Shown here piece after piece: positions 11,300-22,609 of a stretch of 64,000 nt of DNA (its first letter is position 1; each line of letters begins with the position of its first letter). The stretch lies in NCBI GenBank assembly GCA_030704615.1, contig CM060732.1, forward strand, positions 68,057,053 to 68,121,052. The letters are read 5' to 3'. The notes beneath the pieces are model-generated. The model ran no database searches. It saw only the letters and a list, made by a program, of their open reading frames with translations, and was not told the origin of the DNA. This DNA comes from Takakia lepidozioides (Eukaryota > Streptophyta > Takakiopsida > Takakiales > Takakiaceae). The position numbers and the translations under genes are program-made.

Positions 11300-14200
11300 A
11301 TGCCGAAGGGGAGGAAGCAGATGCGTCTACAGGAGGAGATTGCCATCTCCGAGCAGCAGGCCACTCAGGCAAACCCAGCCACCACCAGTGAGAGCTCCAT
11401 GCGATCCGGGCTGCGCGCAGCCTGATCGAGCACCGAACCCCCATTTTTGCTTCTGTAATCTTAGACTGCATGTTTAGGAGACTTTGAATGCAGAACATGT
11501 TTTGCATGCCTAACAGAAAGGTGGACTGCTGGAGGGATCGAATGAATCCGAAGAGCCGCAGGAAGAGTCCGAGGAGCTAGCTGCAGCACGTACACCCACC
11601 CTCCCCCGAGCTGCGGGTATTCCTGCCGGGCCTAGCCCTCTGCGATTCAAAGACGCGTCTTCGAAGGGAAGTTCAAAGTCCCAGAGATCGACTCGCGTTC
11701 TTCGGTCATGGAGAATCGCCAGCAGGGGTCGGGCCCCTTCTCCAGCAAAGTCGAAGAAGAAGCAGCCCGTCCCTCTACTGGCTTCTGAACCGGCTCAGGC
11801 CGATTCACCCCCCCCAACGCGAATGAAGCAGCAGGGTAGAAGACAGATTCAATTGCAGCAGACACCTTCACCTGCAAGGATGAGGAAGCAGAAGGCAATC
11901 AGGGCGACGGGCGAACATCTCCCGCAAAACCCGCTTCCACGAGCTGAGCTCAGTTCCTGGAGGATTTCCCGCCTGCAGATGTTGGGTGCCGACTCTGCTG
12001 CAGCTCAGGCAATGGGATCGACCGTTGATCTCGATTTGGTACCAGAGGAGGGTGCTGCCGCTCAACTTTCGCAGCAAGACCTCAACCACCGATGAGCAAG
12101 CAGGCCCGGAGGAGGCCTCTGCAATGGCAGAATTGCCCGCACACAGGCCCCAGAGTGCAGCTCCAGTTGAGGATGCTCCAAGCTGCTCAGCCATACCCCG
12201 CACCTACAGACATGTCTCCGGAGGATTTCAAAAGTGCAAGCGGATAAATGTTGGAGGAGACACAGTAGCACATTGGCAGAGTTCTGGGCAGCAGGGTATT
12301 CCAGCGGACTCTTCGAATCCCACTCTGTCGCATTGTCTCTTCCCTTCCCATCTTCAGGCAGGCCCTTCCCGGAGATGTGGATAAGCTCAAGTTCGCATTT
12401 CGAGAAGGGTACCGTCTGGGATCGGCAGCGTTTTACGTTTCCATTGAGAATGAGGACGGCGAAACTCGTGGACCCACTGCCGATGAATTGTCAACGTGGA
12501 TACCCACTGGCACACTCGCAACCACGAATTCGAGGCGACGCTGAAGGGTGATCCCGACTTCGCCATATGTCGGGTAAAATGTTCTTTGTGTGGGACGGGA
12601 ATCACCCGACTTCTCGCCTGGTGGGAGTACATCAAGCAGAACCATGCCAAGCACATTGGCTGGCATTACATGGTGGAGTGTGTCATCCTGAAGGTGAGGC
12701 GGCAGACTCCTCCCTGCTCAAGAATGCCATGGCGGACCTCCTCGTAAGATACTCGTAAAACTCTACCCTCCCTATCACGTTCGAAATGCGGTGCCCGCAT
12801 TTCGGTTTCCATTCTGGTTTGTTCCGTGCTTCCGTGTTACTGAACTGGAGAGTGTGCCTTGCAAGGTCACTGAAATGCGTACGTGCATACCCACATTGCA
12901 CACATGCTGTACAGGGTGAGGAAAAACTGGTCTCACTGATCCGCAGATGTTTGCGGAAATGCTGGAGCCCGAGCTCATCAGAAAGCCGTTGCAAAACAGA
13001 CCGGACATGGTATCGTCTCACTATGGATGGAATGGTGGAGGTGATATATGAGTAAGTCGTCCTCCAATTTCCCTTCTGCTCATCCTTCCCCAATTTTCAG
13101 TAATCTTTCCACAGGATCGAATGTAACGCTTCTCTGCATGTTTTTGTTGGCAGTCAAAATCAACTGGATTCCCATGCCAAACCGCTTCTTCATGAAGTGA
13201 GGGGCAGTCAAAACGCTGCAGTCATTGACTGAGCACTTGAAGGAAGCCGGTGTCAAGTCCGAACCAAATACAAGTCAAAGCTTGTGAAGCTGGGGCAATT
13301 GCAGATCCGGCACTTGGAAAGGACTTCATCCCCGAGATTGCAAAACACTATTCTCGGGCCATGCAGCCGACCATGCAATTGGGAGAAACTGCATCACCTC
13401 TCAACGGCATGTGGTGGAGGCGAAAGAGAAGGTGAGGGTTTCAATGCCACTGAAGTTCCTTCCTAGCAATAGCCACTCTCTTCCAGCTCCTGACATTGGA
13501 TCGGAAAGGCAGACACGGTGGCTGTCGATCTGGAATGCATCCGAGAGCATAAGGACAATGTGTCTTTTCCACTGGAAGTTTCCGACCCTGCAGTGATGTG
13601 TGGCTCAAACCGTATGACTTGGTGGTTCCAGGTAATTCAAGGACTTCCCCAGATTTGCTTTTCTGACATGACTTCCCTGAACTGCTACTTGACAATGGAT
13701 TGGGAATCGCAGGTAATGTCGAATGCGAAGGAGCAAGTCGTAATGCACACAAATTTCGTTCGGCTTTTACGTCAAATGGGATGATACAACAGACATTGGA
13801 AGACTACGTGACAGACGTTTTCAGATTGTGCGACAAGGACAACCTTTTCGCCAGAGAGCTACAGACAGCAAGAAGGAGCGTGGAGTTACACATCAAGGAG
13901 GGAGCTGGGAAGCCTGTCAATGCGAATTGTTTACAGGTGAAGCACAGCTGCCTTGTATGCGAAGCCTGGTTACGAGGTTTGTCCTCGTAAATGCGGCACC
14001 AGCATTCGCATTTTAATGTTTTTATGTTTTTTTGGTGGCACTCTCTGCCAGTAGGGTTGGTCTCAACTTTTGCTTCACCATGCTGACTGCCTTGGCAGGT
14101 CTAGAAATACGTGCTCCTTCAGACAGGGGCCCTGGCTCAAGAGCCCCCGTTCTTCATGGCTTGGACCGTGGCGGGCCCAAGCTGTGTCTACACACCCGAG

Positions 14201-14412
14201 ATGCAGAAAAAATGGCAATCCCGCGCATCTCGTTGATTCCCGTGGACCCTGGACATGTCTGGCGGTATTGTGACGAGTCTGAGAAGATCCTGCACGCCTT
14301 GGCAAGAGATAGAGAAAGGAAGACGTGTCCCTGCTGGCCAAAGTCGGCAAAAGGAATCTGCTTCTTCTGGAAGAAATCCAGACAAAGAGGCAGCTAGATT
14401 GCCAAAAGACGN
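11300..14412 (+). pseudogene. ParB-like gene, left-arm copy, broken and cut by assembly gap
   Basis: The start is the ATG at 11300, giving MPKGRKQMRLQEEIAIS, matched by the right copy. A Ser/Pro/Lys-rich, probably disordered region follows. The ParB-like segment contains GDVDKLKF-type sequence near 12370 and DGNH at 12594-12605. An extra C after it (CACCCG) shifts the frame relative to the right copy, where the same spot reads DGNHRLLAW. Later exons (about 13140-13440, 13500-13630, 13720-13990, 14100-14412) mirror those at 17122-18380. The methyltransferase-like portion expected downstream would fall in or beyond the N gap and is not seen. Several single-base indels make this copy unreadable as one frame. 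Confidence 0.65.
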
Positions 14413-14911
14413 NNNNNNNNNNNNNNNNNNNNNNNNNNNNNNNNNNNNNNNNNNNNNNNNNNNNNNNNNNNNNNNNNNNNNNNNNNNNNNNNNNNNNNNN
14501 NNNNNNNNNNNNNNNNNNNNNNNNNNNNNNNNNNNNNNNNNNNNNNNNNNNNNNNNNNNNNNNNNNNNNNNNNNNNNNNNNNNNNNNNNNNNNNNNNNNN
14601 NNNNNNNNNNNNNNNNNNNNNNNNNNNNNNNNNNNNNNNNNNNNNNNNNNNNNNNNNNNNNNNNNNNNNNNNNNNNNNNNNNNNNNNNNNNNNNNNNNNN
14701 NNNNNNNNNNNNNNNNNNNNNNNNNNNNNNNNNNNNNNNNNNNNNNNNNNNNNNNNNNNNNNNNNNNNNNNNNNNNNNNNNNNNNNNNNNNNNNNNNNNN
14801 NNNNNNNNNNNNNNNNNNNNNNNNNNNNNNNNNNNNNNNNNNNNNNNNNNNNNNNNNNNNNNNNNNNNNNNNNNNNNNNNNNNNNNNNNNNNNNNNNNNN
14901 NNNNNNNNNNN
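14413..14911. other. Assembly gap (499 N)
   Basis: A run of N at the inner end of the left arm. Its position inside a near-perfect inverted repeat means that both the length and the joining of the two arms are uncertain. Confidence 0.99.
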
Positions 14912-15628
14912 GGAATGCGTGCCCCATTCGGATTTTGGGACGTCATGTTTGGGCGATTGTGTGGAATGGAATGCCACACTGGAGAGGGTCCCGAATGTCG
15001 GGCAGAATTTAGCCTTATATCTCTGGAAAGATTTACATTACAGAGACTTCATTAAAATTCTATTAATCTTGAAAATCATCCGAATCTTCATCCTGTTCTA
15101 GACTTTCCTGTCACCTCCTCCCCCCCTCATTGCTCTTTCTCATCTCCAGCGGACCTGCTCGTTGGCCAGGCTTCGAAAATCCCATCTTCCCTTGCGGAAC
15201 TGTCCATCTCACCTCCGTTGGGTCGTCTTCCTCCCTGTCTGCGTCGCTCTCATCCGCTGAATCACATATGTACTTTCGTACCCGTCTACCTGTCTGAGCT
15301 GCTGCAACTCTTTCCTTATCCTTCTGTCCTCCCTAGCCCTCTCCAAAATCTGCTCTACTTTACTGGGATTCTCACTTCTTCTAATCGCTGTATTGCGAAG
15401 TTTAGCTGCATAACTAGGAAGGGAGTAAGTCCCTCACCGGGCTCGTCATGAAAATGGCCCTTGCAAAGAACGGACATTCTTCCTGGCAGGAAGTGTAGGC
15501 CCTACATGTTTCGACCCGGACCCTGCTATCCTGCAATGACAATCATCAACGGACTAATGAGAACCACAGTCGGAAATTCGTTTGACATAAATGACCCAGA
15601 AGGCTTTGCAAACTTACAATGCTTGCAC
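14912..15628. other. Unique core, no gene assigned
   Basis: Sequence between the gap and the end of the methyltransferase-like gene. It starts with a degenerate copy of the element palindrome (GGAATGCGTGCCCCATTCGG at 14912-14931). On the minus strand, around 15180-15370, a charged alpha-helical stretch can be read (for example ILERAREDRRIRKELQQLR), but the frame is not sustained and I cannot assign a protein. Polypyrimidine tracts near 15110-15140 could serve splicing. Confidence 0.35.
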
Positions 15629-16797
15629 TCACTCGTATTCCGGGTTCTCCTCCGCATCAATGTCCACTGTGTCTTCCTCGGACTCCGACGAATCCGAGGA
15701 GACTTCCTCGCTCTGTCGGGAGCCTTCACATTCCGTTGCAGCCGCCCCTCCAGATGGGATCCCACACGATGAATCCTCCTCGTAGGCAAAGAGGTGCCGT
15801 CGGAAACCGCCCAGCCCACATTGAGGCACCTGTTACAATGCCATCCACCCATTACCACATGGCGCTTCAGATGTTTCGAACTACATCCTACGAGAATTTG
15901 CAGACAGCATAGATCAAGATTCTGCATACCTGTCCCCCAGATGAGGTCGAGCACTGTGCCCTCCACGTCTGTGCAGTCTCCATAATTGTCTGAATGAAGG
16001 CAGGGCTCCGAGTCCGTGTAGTACCGCAGGGGTTCCGTTGAAGTGAGGCTATGAGGGAGAAGTTCCTTGGGAACGTTGTTGAACAACGGTCGTAATCGAG
16101 TGGGTCGCAGTTCGTGTCAACCGTTTTGTCCTCCTCTCCTCCCTCCTTCCGGAAAGCAAAGGTGGAGTTCTCCTTCACAAAGCAGTATGCATCGAACTGC
16201 TTCGTCTGCATACACAGGGGGAAACGATTAGAAACCGAATGGAATGCGGCACCGCATTGAAAACACCCAAGCAATGAATGGACGAGTGCCAGTGTCGTAA
16301 TCACCTTCTTCCTTCCGACCGAAGGCCCAGTGTGTTGATGCACGTCCACTTCTTTTTCAGAATCGGGACGGCGCTCTTGTTGCGGGTCCACTTCGCAATT
16401 CCTGTCTGAGTGTTTTTTCCTCTGCTCGCCAGGACAACCACACAACCTCTGTCGTCCACACCAGCGGGCAAGCCCGAATCCTTTCTTCCAAAAGTCCTCC
16501 GAGTACCTGTTCCAAGATGGCAAAGCTTGCAGTCCTTCCACAGGCTCTCCGTCCGGAATATCCAAGATGATCATATCGCAAGACCACTCGGTGGCATTTC
16601 CGCCCCTCCTACAATCAATCCTTGTCTGCACACACACCCTCTCAAAGAACGAGACCATATTCTGAAATCCTGGGGTGTCGGAAGGCTCTTCGGCAGTCGC
16701 CTTCTTCAGTGCTTCTGCCCTTCAGACCCTCCATGGTCTTCAGGTATGCCAACTTGGCTGCCCGTCCATCCAAAGCCGCCAAGAAACTCTCATTTAC
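15629..16797 (-). other. Methyltransferase-like module of the composite gene
   Basis: The exon ending at 16305 carries MIILDIPDGEPV (DIPD at 16551-16562) and KKKWTCINTLGL, matching LDIPDGQPV and NKIWTCVNTLPL at 237-570. The exon 15930-16205 carries TKQFDAYCF, SPAFIQTIMETAQ and TVLDLIWGTG (DLIWGTG at about 15930-15948); the donor falls just after the GTG motif, as in the other copy. The exon 15629-15829 carries RHLFAYEED followed by an acidic Ser-rich tail. Two frame changes lie around 15965-15995 and one near 16470. The catalytic DPPY loop is D-I-P-D in both copies, so normal base-flipping chemistry is doubtful, while the SAM-binding glycines are kept. One element palindrome sits in the intron near 16245. 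Confidence 0.6.
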
Positions 16798-19700
16798 AAC
16801 ACTGGACTACTTAGTCGGGAGCCACTTTCGGCCTCTTCATTTCCACCGGCTCGAAAGGGTGCCCCCCTGGGGGGTTGAAGAGTGCCTTCTTTGCCGAGCC
16901 ATTCTCGTGCCTCTGGTGACAACGGTGGGCACAGGGGAGGCAGCCTGCGTTTGGGGGGGGTGGGCTGGTTGCAAAGTCTCCCATCGGAGTCTCTTTCCTC
17001 ACCCTCTTCCTGAACAGGCTGTTTCTGCTTCTTCGTTTTGGCGGGTGTCACAACAGCTGCTCCTTGCTGGCGAGTCCTCTTCTTCGACCCCTTCTGTTGG
17101 GCCTGCACAGCTGCATCCACCGTCTTTTGTGCCATCTCAGCTGCCTTTCTGGATTCTTCCAGAGCAGCAGATTCCTTTGCCGACTTTGGCCCAGCAGGGA
17201 CATAACGTCTTTCCTTTCTCTCTCTTCTTTCTGCCAAGGCGTGCAGATCTTTCTCAGACTCGTCACATACCGCCAGACATGTCCAGGTACCACGGGCATC
17301 CAACGAGATGCGCGGGATGCCATTGTTTCTCTGCATCTCGGGTGTGTAGACACAGCTTGGGCCCGCCACGGTCCAAGCCATGAAGAACGGGGGCTCTTGA
17401 GCAGGGCCCCTGTCTGAAGGAGCACGTATTTCATATACCTGCAAGGCAGTCAGCATGCGTGAGCAAAAGTTGAGACCAACCTACTGGCAGAGTGCCACCA
17501 AAACATAAAATGCGAATGCGGTGCCCGCATTTCCGAGACAAACCTCGTAACCAGGCTTCGCATACAGGGCAGCTGTGCTTCACCTGTAAACATTCGCATT
17601 GCAAAGCTTTCCCAGCTCCCTCCTGATGTGTAAACTCCACGCTCCTTCTTGCTGTCTGTAGCTCTCTGGCGAAAAGGTTGTCCTTGTACGCACATCTGAA
17701 ACGTGTCACGTAGTCTTCCAATGTCTGTGTTCCATCCCATTTGACGTACAAGCCGAACGAATTTGTGTGCATTACGACTTGCTCCTTCGCATTCGACATT
17801 ACCTGCGATTCCCAAATCCATTGTCCGTAGCAGTTCAGGGAATTCATGTCAGAAAAGCAAATCTGGGAAGTACCTTGAATTACCTGGAACCACCAAGTCA
17901 TAACGGTTGAGCCACACATCCACTGCAGGGTCGGAAACTTCCAGTGGAAAAGACCACATTGTCCTTATGCTCTCGGATGCATTCCAGATCGACAGCCACC
18001 GTGTCTGCCATTTTCCGATCAATGTCAGAGCTGGAAGAGAGTGGCTATTGCTAGGAAGGAACTTCAGTGCATTGAAACCTCACCTTCTCTTTTCGCCTCC
18101 ACACATGCCGTTGAGAGTGATGCAGTTTCTCTCCCAATTGCATGGTCGGCTGCATGGCCCGAGAATAGTGTTTTGCAATCTCGGGGATGAAGTCCTTTCC
18201 AAGTGCCGGATCTGCAATTGCCACCAGCTTCACAAGCTTTGACTTGTATTTGGTTCTGGACTTGACACCGGCTTCCTTCAAGTGCTCAGTCAATGACTGC
18301 AGCGTTTTGACCTGCCCCTCACTTTCCATGAAGAAGCGTTTGGCATGGGCCAAATCCAGCTTGATGTTTGACTGCCAACAAAAACATGCAGAAGCGTTAC
18401 ATTCGATTCATGTGGAAGATTACTGAAAATTGGGGAAGGATGAGCAGAGGGAAATTGGAGGACGACTTACTTCATATATCACCTCCACCATTCCATCCAT
18501 AGTGAGACGATACCATGTCCGGTCTGTTTTGCAACGGCTTTCTGAATGAGCTTCGGCTCCAGCATTTCCGCAAACATCTGCGGATCAGTGAGACCATTTT
18601 CCTCACCCTGTACAGCATGTGTGCCATGTGGGTATGCACGTACGCATTTTCAGTGACCCCTGCAAGGCACACTCTCCAGTTCAGTACACGGAAGCACGGA
18701 AACAAACCAGAATGGAAACCGAAATGCGGCACCGCATTTCGAACGTGCTAGGGAGGGTATGAGTATCTTACGAGTTGAGGTCCGCCATGGCATTCTTGAG
18801 CAGGGAGGAGTCTGCCGCCTTCACCTTCAGGATGACACACTCCACCATGTAATGCCAGCCAATGTGCTTGGCATGGTTCTGCTTGATGTACTCCCACCAG
18901 GCGAGAAGTCGGTGATTCCCGTCCCACACAAAGAACATTTTACCCGACATATGGCCGAAGTCGGGATCACCCTTCAGCGTCGCCTCGAATTCGTGGTTGC
19001 GAGTGTGCCAGTGGGTATCCCACGTTGACAATTCATCGGCAGTGGGTCCACGAGTTTCGCCGTCCTCATTCTCAATGGAAACGTAAAACGCTGCCGATCC
19101 CAGACGGTACCCTTCTCGAAATGCGAACTTGAGCTTATCCACATCTCCGGGAAGGGCCTGCCTGACGATGGGAAGGGAGACCATGCGACAGAGTGGGATT
19201 CGAAGAGTCCGCTGGAATACCCTGCTGCCCAGAACTCTGCCAATGCTACTGTGTGTCTCCTCCAACATTTTATCCGCTGCACTTTTGAAATCCTCCGGAG
19301 ACATGTCTGTAGGTGCCGGTAGTGGCTGAGCAGCTGGAGCATCCTCAACTGGAGCTGCACTCTGGGGCCTGTGTGCGGGCAATCTGCCATTGCAGAGGCC
19401 TCCTCCGGGCCTGCTTGCTCATCGGTGGTGAGGTCTTGCTGCGAAAGTTGAGCGGCAGCACCCTCCTCCGGTACCAAATCGAGATCAACGGTCGATCCCA
19501 TTGCCTGAGCTGCAGCAGAGTCGCCCCAACATCTGCAGGCGGGAAATCCTCCAGGAACTGAGCTTCAGCTCGTGGAAGCGGTTTTGCGGGAGATTGTTCG
19601 CCCGTCGCCCTGATTGCCTTCTGCTTCCTCATCCTTGCAGGTGAAGGTGTCTGCTGCAATTGAATCTGTCTTCTACCCTGCTGCTTCATTCGCGTTGGGG

Positions 19701-20206
19701 GGGGTGAATCGGCCTGAGCCGGTTCAGAAGCCAGTAGAGGGACGGGCTGCTTCTTCTTCGACTTTGCTGGAGAAGGGCCCGACCCCTGCTGGCGATTCTC
19801 CATGACCGAAGAACGCGAGTCGATCTCTGGGACTTTCAACTTGCCCTTCGAAGACGCGTCTTTGAATCGCAGAGGGCTAGGCCCGGCAGGAATACCCGCG
19901 CTCGGGGATCGGGTGGGTGTACGTGCTGCAGCTAGCTCCTCGGACTCTTCCTGCGGCTCTTCGGATTCCTGCGATCCCTCCAGCACGTCCACCTTTCCTG
20001 TTAGGCATGCAAACATGTTCTGCATTCAAGTCTCCTAGCATTCAGTCTAAGAATTACAGAAGCAAAATGGGGGGTTCGGTGCTCGATCAGCTGCGCGCAG
20101 CCCGATCGCATGGAGCTCTCACTGGTGGCTGGGTTGCCTGAGTGGCCTGCTGCTCGGAGATGGCAATCTCCTCCTGTAGACGCATCTGCTTCCTCCCCTT
20201 CGGCAT
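15629..20206 (-). CDS. ParB-like / DNA-methyltransferase-like composite gene (multi-exon)
   Basis: The gene reads inward from the ATG at 20206 (MPKGRKQ...). Order of parts: a basic, Ser/Pro-rich disordered N-terminus with KSKKKQP-type patches (20206 to about 19500); a ParB/sulfiredoxin-like domain (about 19300-18770); alpha-helical exons (18600-18480, about 18380-18075, 18030-17890, 17870-17545); a Lys-rich coiled stretch (17420-16990); and a methyltransferase-like module (16797-15629). Exons end at plausible GT donors and start after polypyrimidine-AG acceptors, for example the acceptor before 16205 and donors after 16305 and 15930. There are at least three frame changes (near 19500, 16470 and 15990), so this copy may be a recent pseudogene or contain sequence errors. 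Reading these exons as one transcript is my inference from shared strand, spacing and the parallel layout in the left arm. The partial copy at 237-1639 supports the module's identity. Confidence 0.6.
18768..19382 (-). other. ParB/sulfiredoxin-like domain of the composite gene
   Basis: An open stretch of about 204 residues. After a variable lead come GDVDKLKFAFREGY, a strand-like AAFYVSIE, an insert, then GKMFFVWDGNHRLLAWWEY (DGNHR at 18909-18923), a strand MVECVILKV and LLKNAMADLN. In ParB N-terminal domains the order is a helix after D-x-L, a strand, a G-x-R-R or D-G-x-H-R box at a helix start, a valine-rich strand and an L-x-x-A-x-x-x-N-L helix, and this matches in order. The D-G-x-H-R form is usual in ParB-like nuclease and phage ParB-methylase proteins. 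No helix-turn-helix partition domain is recognised. Assignment is by motif and order only. Confidence 0.6.
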
Positions 20207-20635
20207 TGGCCTACGTCCGAAGTATAATTTCCGGAGCTTGCGACGAGGTCTCCTGGCTGGTGCACGAACTCCCCCCCTCTCAGGTTCGAGCATAAGAAGA
20301 ACAGAGAGAGGGAAAAGGGCCAAAGAGTGCAGATGGAAAGAGCGCGAGAGGGGTGACTGAGGAGACACGACAAAAGTAGATGAAACGGTGGTGATGCACC
20401 ACTTGGGTTCGAAAGGGTTGGACAAAAGTGTCTCCTCGGGAGTTTGCGTCATTACGAAATTCGAATCGTTGAGGGTACGCCTGCCGTCCGAAAAACAAAC
20501 ATCATTATCGAACGGTCAGGCCGCGCCGCCTCATGCCCCTTCAGTCAGATAGAGTGCCGACATGTGCAGCAATACCGTTGCTCCACGTGTTCACATTTCA
20601 AGGTATTTCCGTCCCAACGTCTGATCAGTTGGAGC

Positions 20636-22412
20636 GAAAATGCGAATGCGGCGCCGCATTTCCGTTAAGTACGATCACTCTGCTACACATCCGTACTTGT
20701 TGGAAGAAAATGCGGCACCGCATTTCCGTTCCACCTTCACATACCTTAATTGTTGAACGGAAATACGGTGCCGCATTTCCGTCCCACAGCTCCAAGTATG
20801 AGATTCAAAAGGGAAATGCGGCGCCGCATTTCCGTTCTGGAATGTCGAAAGGTGCGATTGGGACGGGAATGAGGCACACATTTCAGTTCCCGTGGTTCAT
20901 GATTTTCAATGTGAACGGAAATGCGGTACCGCATTTCCGTTCCCACTTCACATCCGTTAGATGATGAATGGAAATGCCGTGCCACATTTCCGTTCGGGAA
21001 AGTATAGAGGTCTCACCGGGACAGAAATGCGGTGCCGCATTTCCGGTCCGGAAAGTTTGAAGGTCTCACATGGATGGAAATGCGGTACACATTTTCGTAG
21101 CACAGCTCCAGGCCCAATATACAAAACGGAAATGCGGCGCCGCATTTCCGTTCTAGAATGTCGGAAGGTGCGACTCGAACGGAAATGCGGTGCCGGATTT
21201 CTGTTCCCGTTGCGCACGATTTTCAGTCAGAATGGAAATGCGTACCGCATTTCCGTTCTGTAGAGTATTAACGTCTGACGCTGGCGGAAATTCCTTGCCG
21301 CATTTTCGTTCCACAGCTCCATGCCTCACATACAAAACGGAAATGCGGCGCCGCATTTCCGTTTTGGAATGTCGGAAGGTGCGACTCCCACGGAAATGCG
21401 GTACCGCATTTCAGTTCCGAGGTTTCAGGATATTTCATCAGAACGGAAATGCGGTGCCGCATTTCCCTTTTGAATCTAATACATTCCGTTCTGGAATGTT
21501 GGGAGGTGCGACTCGGATGGAAATGCGTTGCCGCATTTCAGTTCCGACGGTTCACGATTTTCAGTCAGAACGGAAATGCGGTACCGCATTTCCGTTCTGG
21601 AATGTTGGTAGGTGCGACTCGGATGGAAATACGGTGCCGCATTTTAGTTCAGATGGTTCACGATTTTCAGTCAGAACGGAAATGCGTTGCCGCATTTCCG
21701 TTCTGGATAGTATGAATGACTCAAGCGGTCGGAATTGCGCTGTATGAAGCTGTCGGAATCGCACTCGGCTCCATGCATCAGATACAAAATGGAAATGCGG
21801 CGCCGCATTTCCGTTCTGGAATGTCAAAAAGTGCGACTCGGACGGAAATGCGGTGCCGCATTTCTGTTCCCGTTGTTCGTAAATCTCAATCAGAACGGAA
21901 ATGCGGTACCGCATTTCCGTTACACCTTCACATACCGTGCTTGTGGAATGAAAATGCGGTACCGCATTTCCGTTACACCTTCACATACCGTGCTTGTTGA
22001 ATGAAAATGCGGTACCGCATTTCCGTTCTGGAGAGTATGAATGTCTTTTAAGGACGGAAATGTGCTGCAGCATTTCTATCCCTCAGCTCCATGCATCAGA
22101 TACAAAATGGAAATGCGGCGCCGCATTTCCGTTCTGAAATGTCGGAAAAGTGCGACTCGGACGGAAATGCGGTGCCGCATTTCTGTTCCCGTTGTTCATA
22201 AATCTCAATCAGAACGGAAATGCGGTACCGCATTTCCGTTCGACCTTCACATACCGTGCTTGCTGGATGGAAATGCGTTACCGCATTTCCGTTCTGGAGA
22301 GTATAAAGGTTTCCCCCGGACGGAAACTCGGTGCCGCATTTCCGTCGCTCTGGTGCATGACCAAGATGCAATACGGAAATGCGGCGCCGTATTTTCGTCC
22401 ACCAGCAATCGA
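20636..22412. repeat. Palindrome array, right arm
   Basis: Mirror of the array at 9160-10895, with about 31 copies of the AAATGCGGNNCCGCATTT core at about 53-base spacing and the same ordered spacer types. It lies between the start of the inward gene (20206, minus) and the start region of the transposase gene (about 22610, plus), so it occupies the shared upstream region of two divergent genes. A few copies are degenerate (for example near 20870 and 20975). Copy number differs slightly from the left arm. Confidence 0.92.
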
Positions 22413-22609
22413 AAGAATCACTCGGGACGGGAAATCTGGAACCTGAATGGGTTGCATTGTTCCGAAACAACACAATTGCGGCCAGTCTTGATGAGCACAA
22501 CTTGGTTGTCTGACAGTTTTAACCAGCAGTCCTGGCACTTGTCAGTGCGAACGTTCCTGTCTGCACCGAGAATACTGCTGGATCCACCCTCAGGAGAAAC
22601 TGTCAGGAG

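Larger units (their letters stand above)
4281..14412 (+). repeat. Left arm of giant inverted repeat
   Basis: This 10.1-kb arm is the near-identical reverse complement of 17122-27282. The outer edge is read from GAGGTTTACT at 4281-4290, which pairs with AGTAAACCTC at 27273-27282; flanking bases do not match beyond it. Inward, homology runs to the edge of the N gap at 14413. The arm contains, from outside in, a terminal region, a MULE-like transposase gene (minus), a palindrome array and a ParB-like gene (plus). Many single-base indels distinguish the arms. No convincing target-site duplication flanks the pair. Confidence 0.9.
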
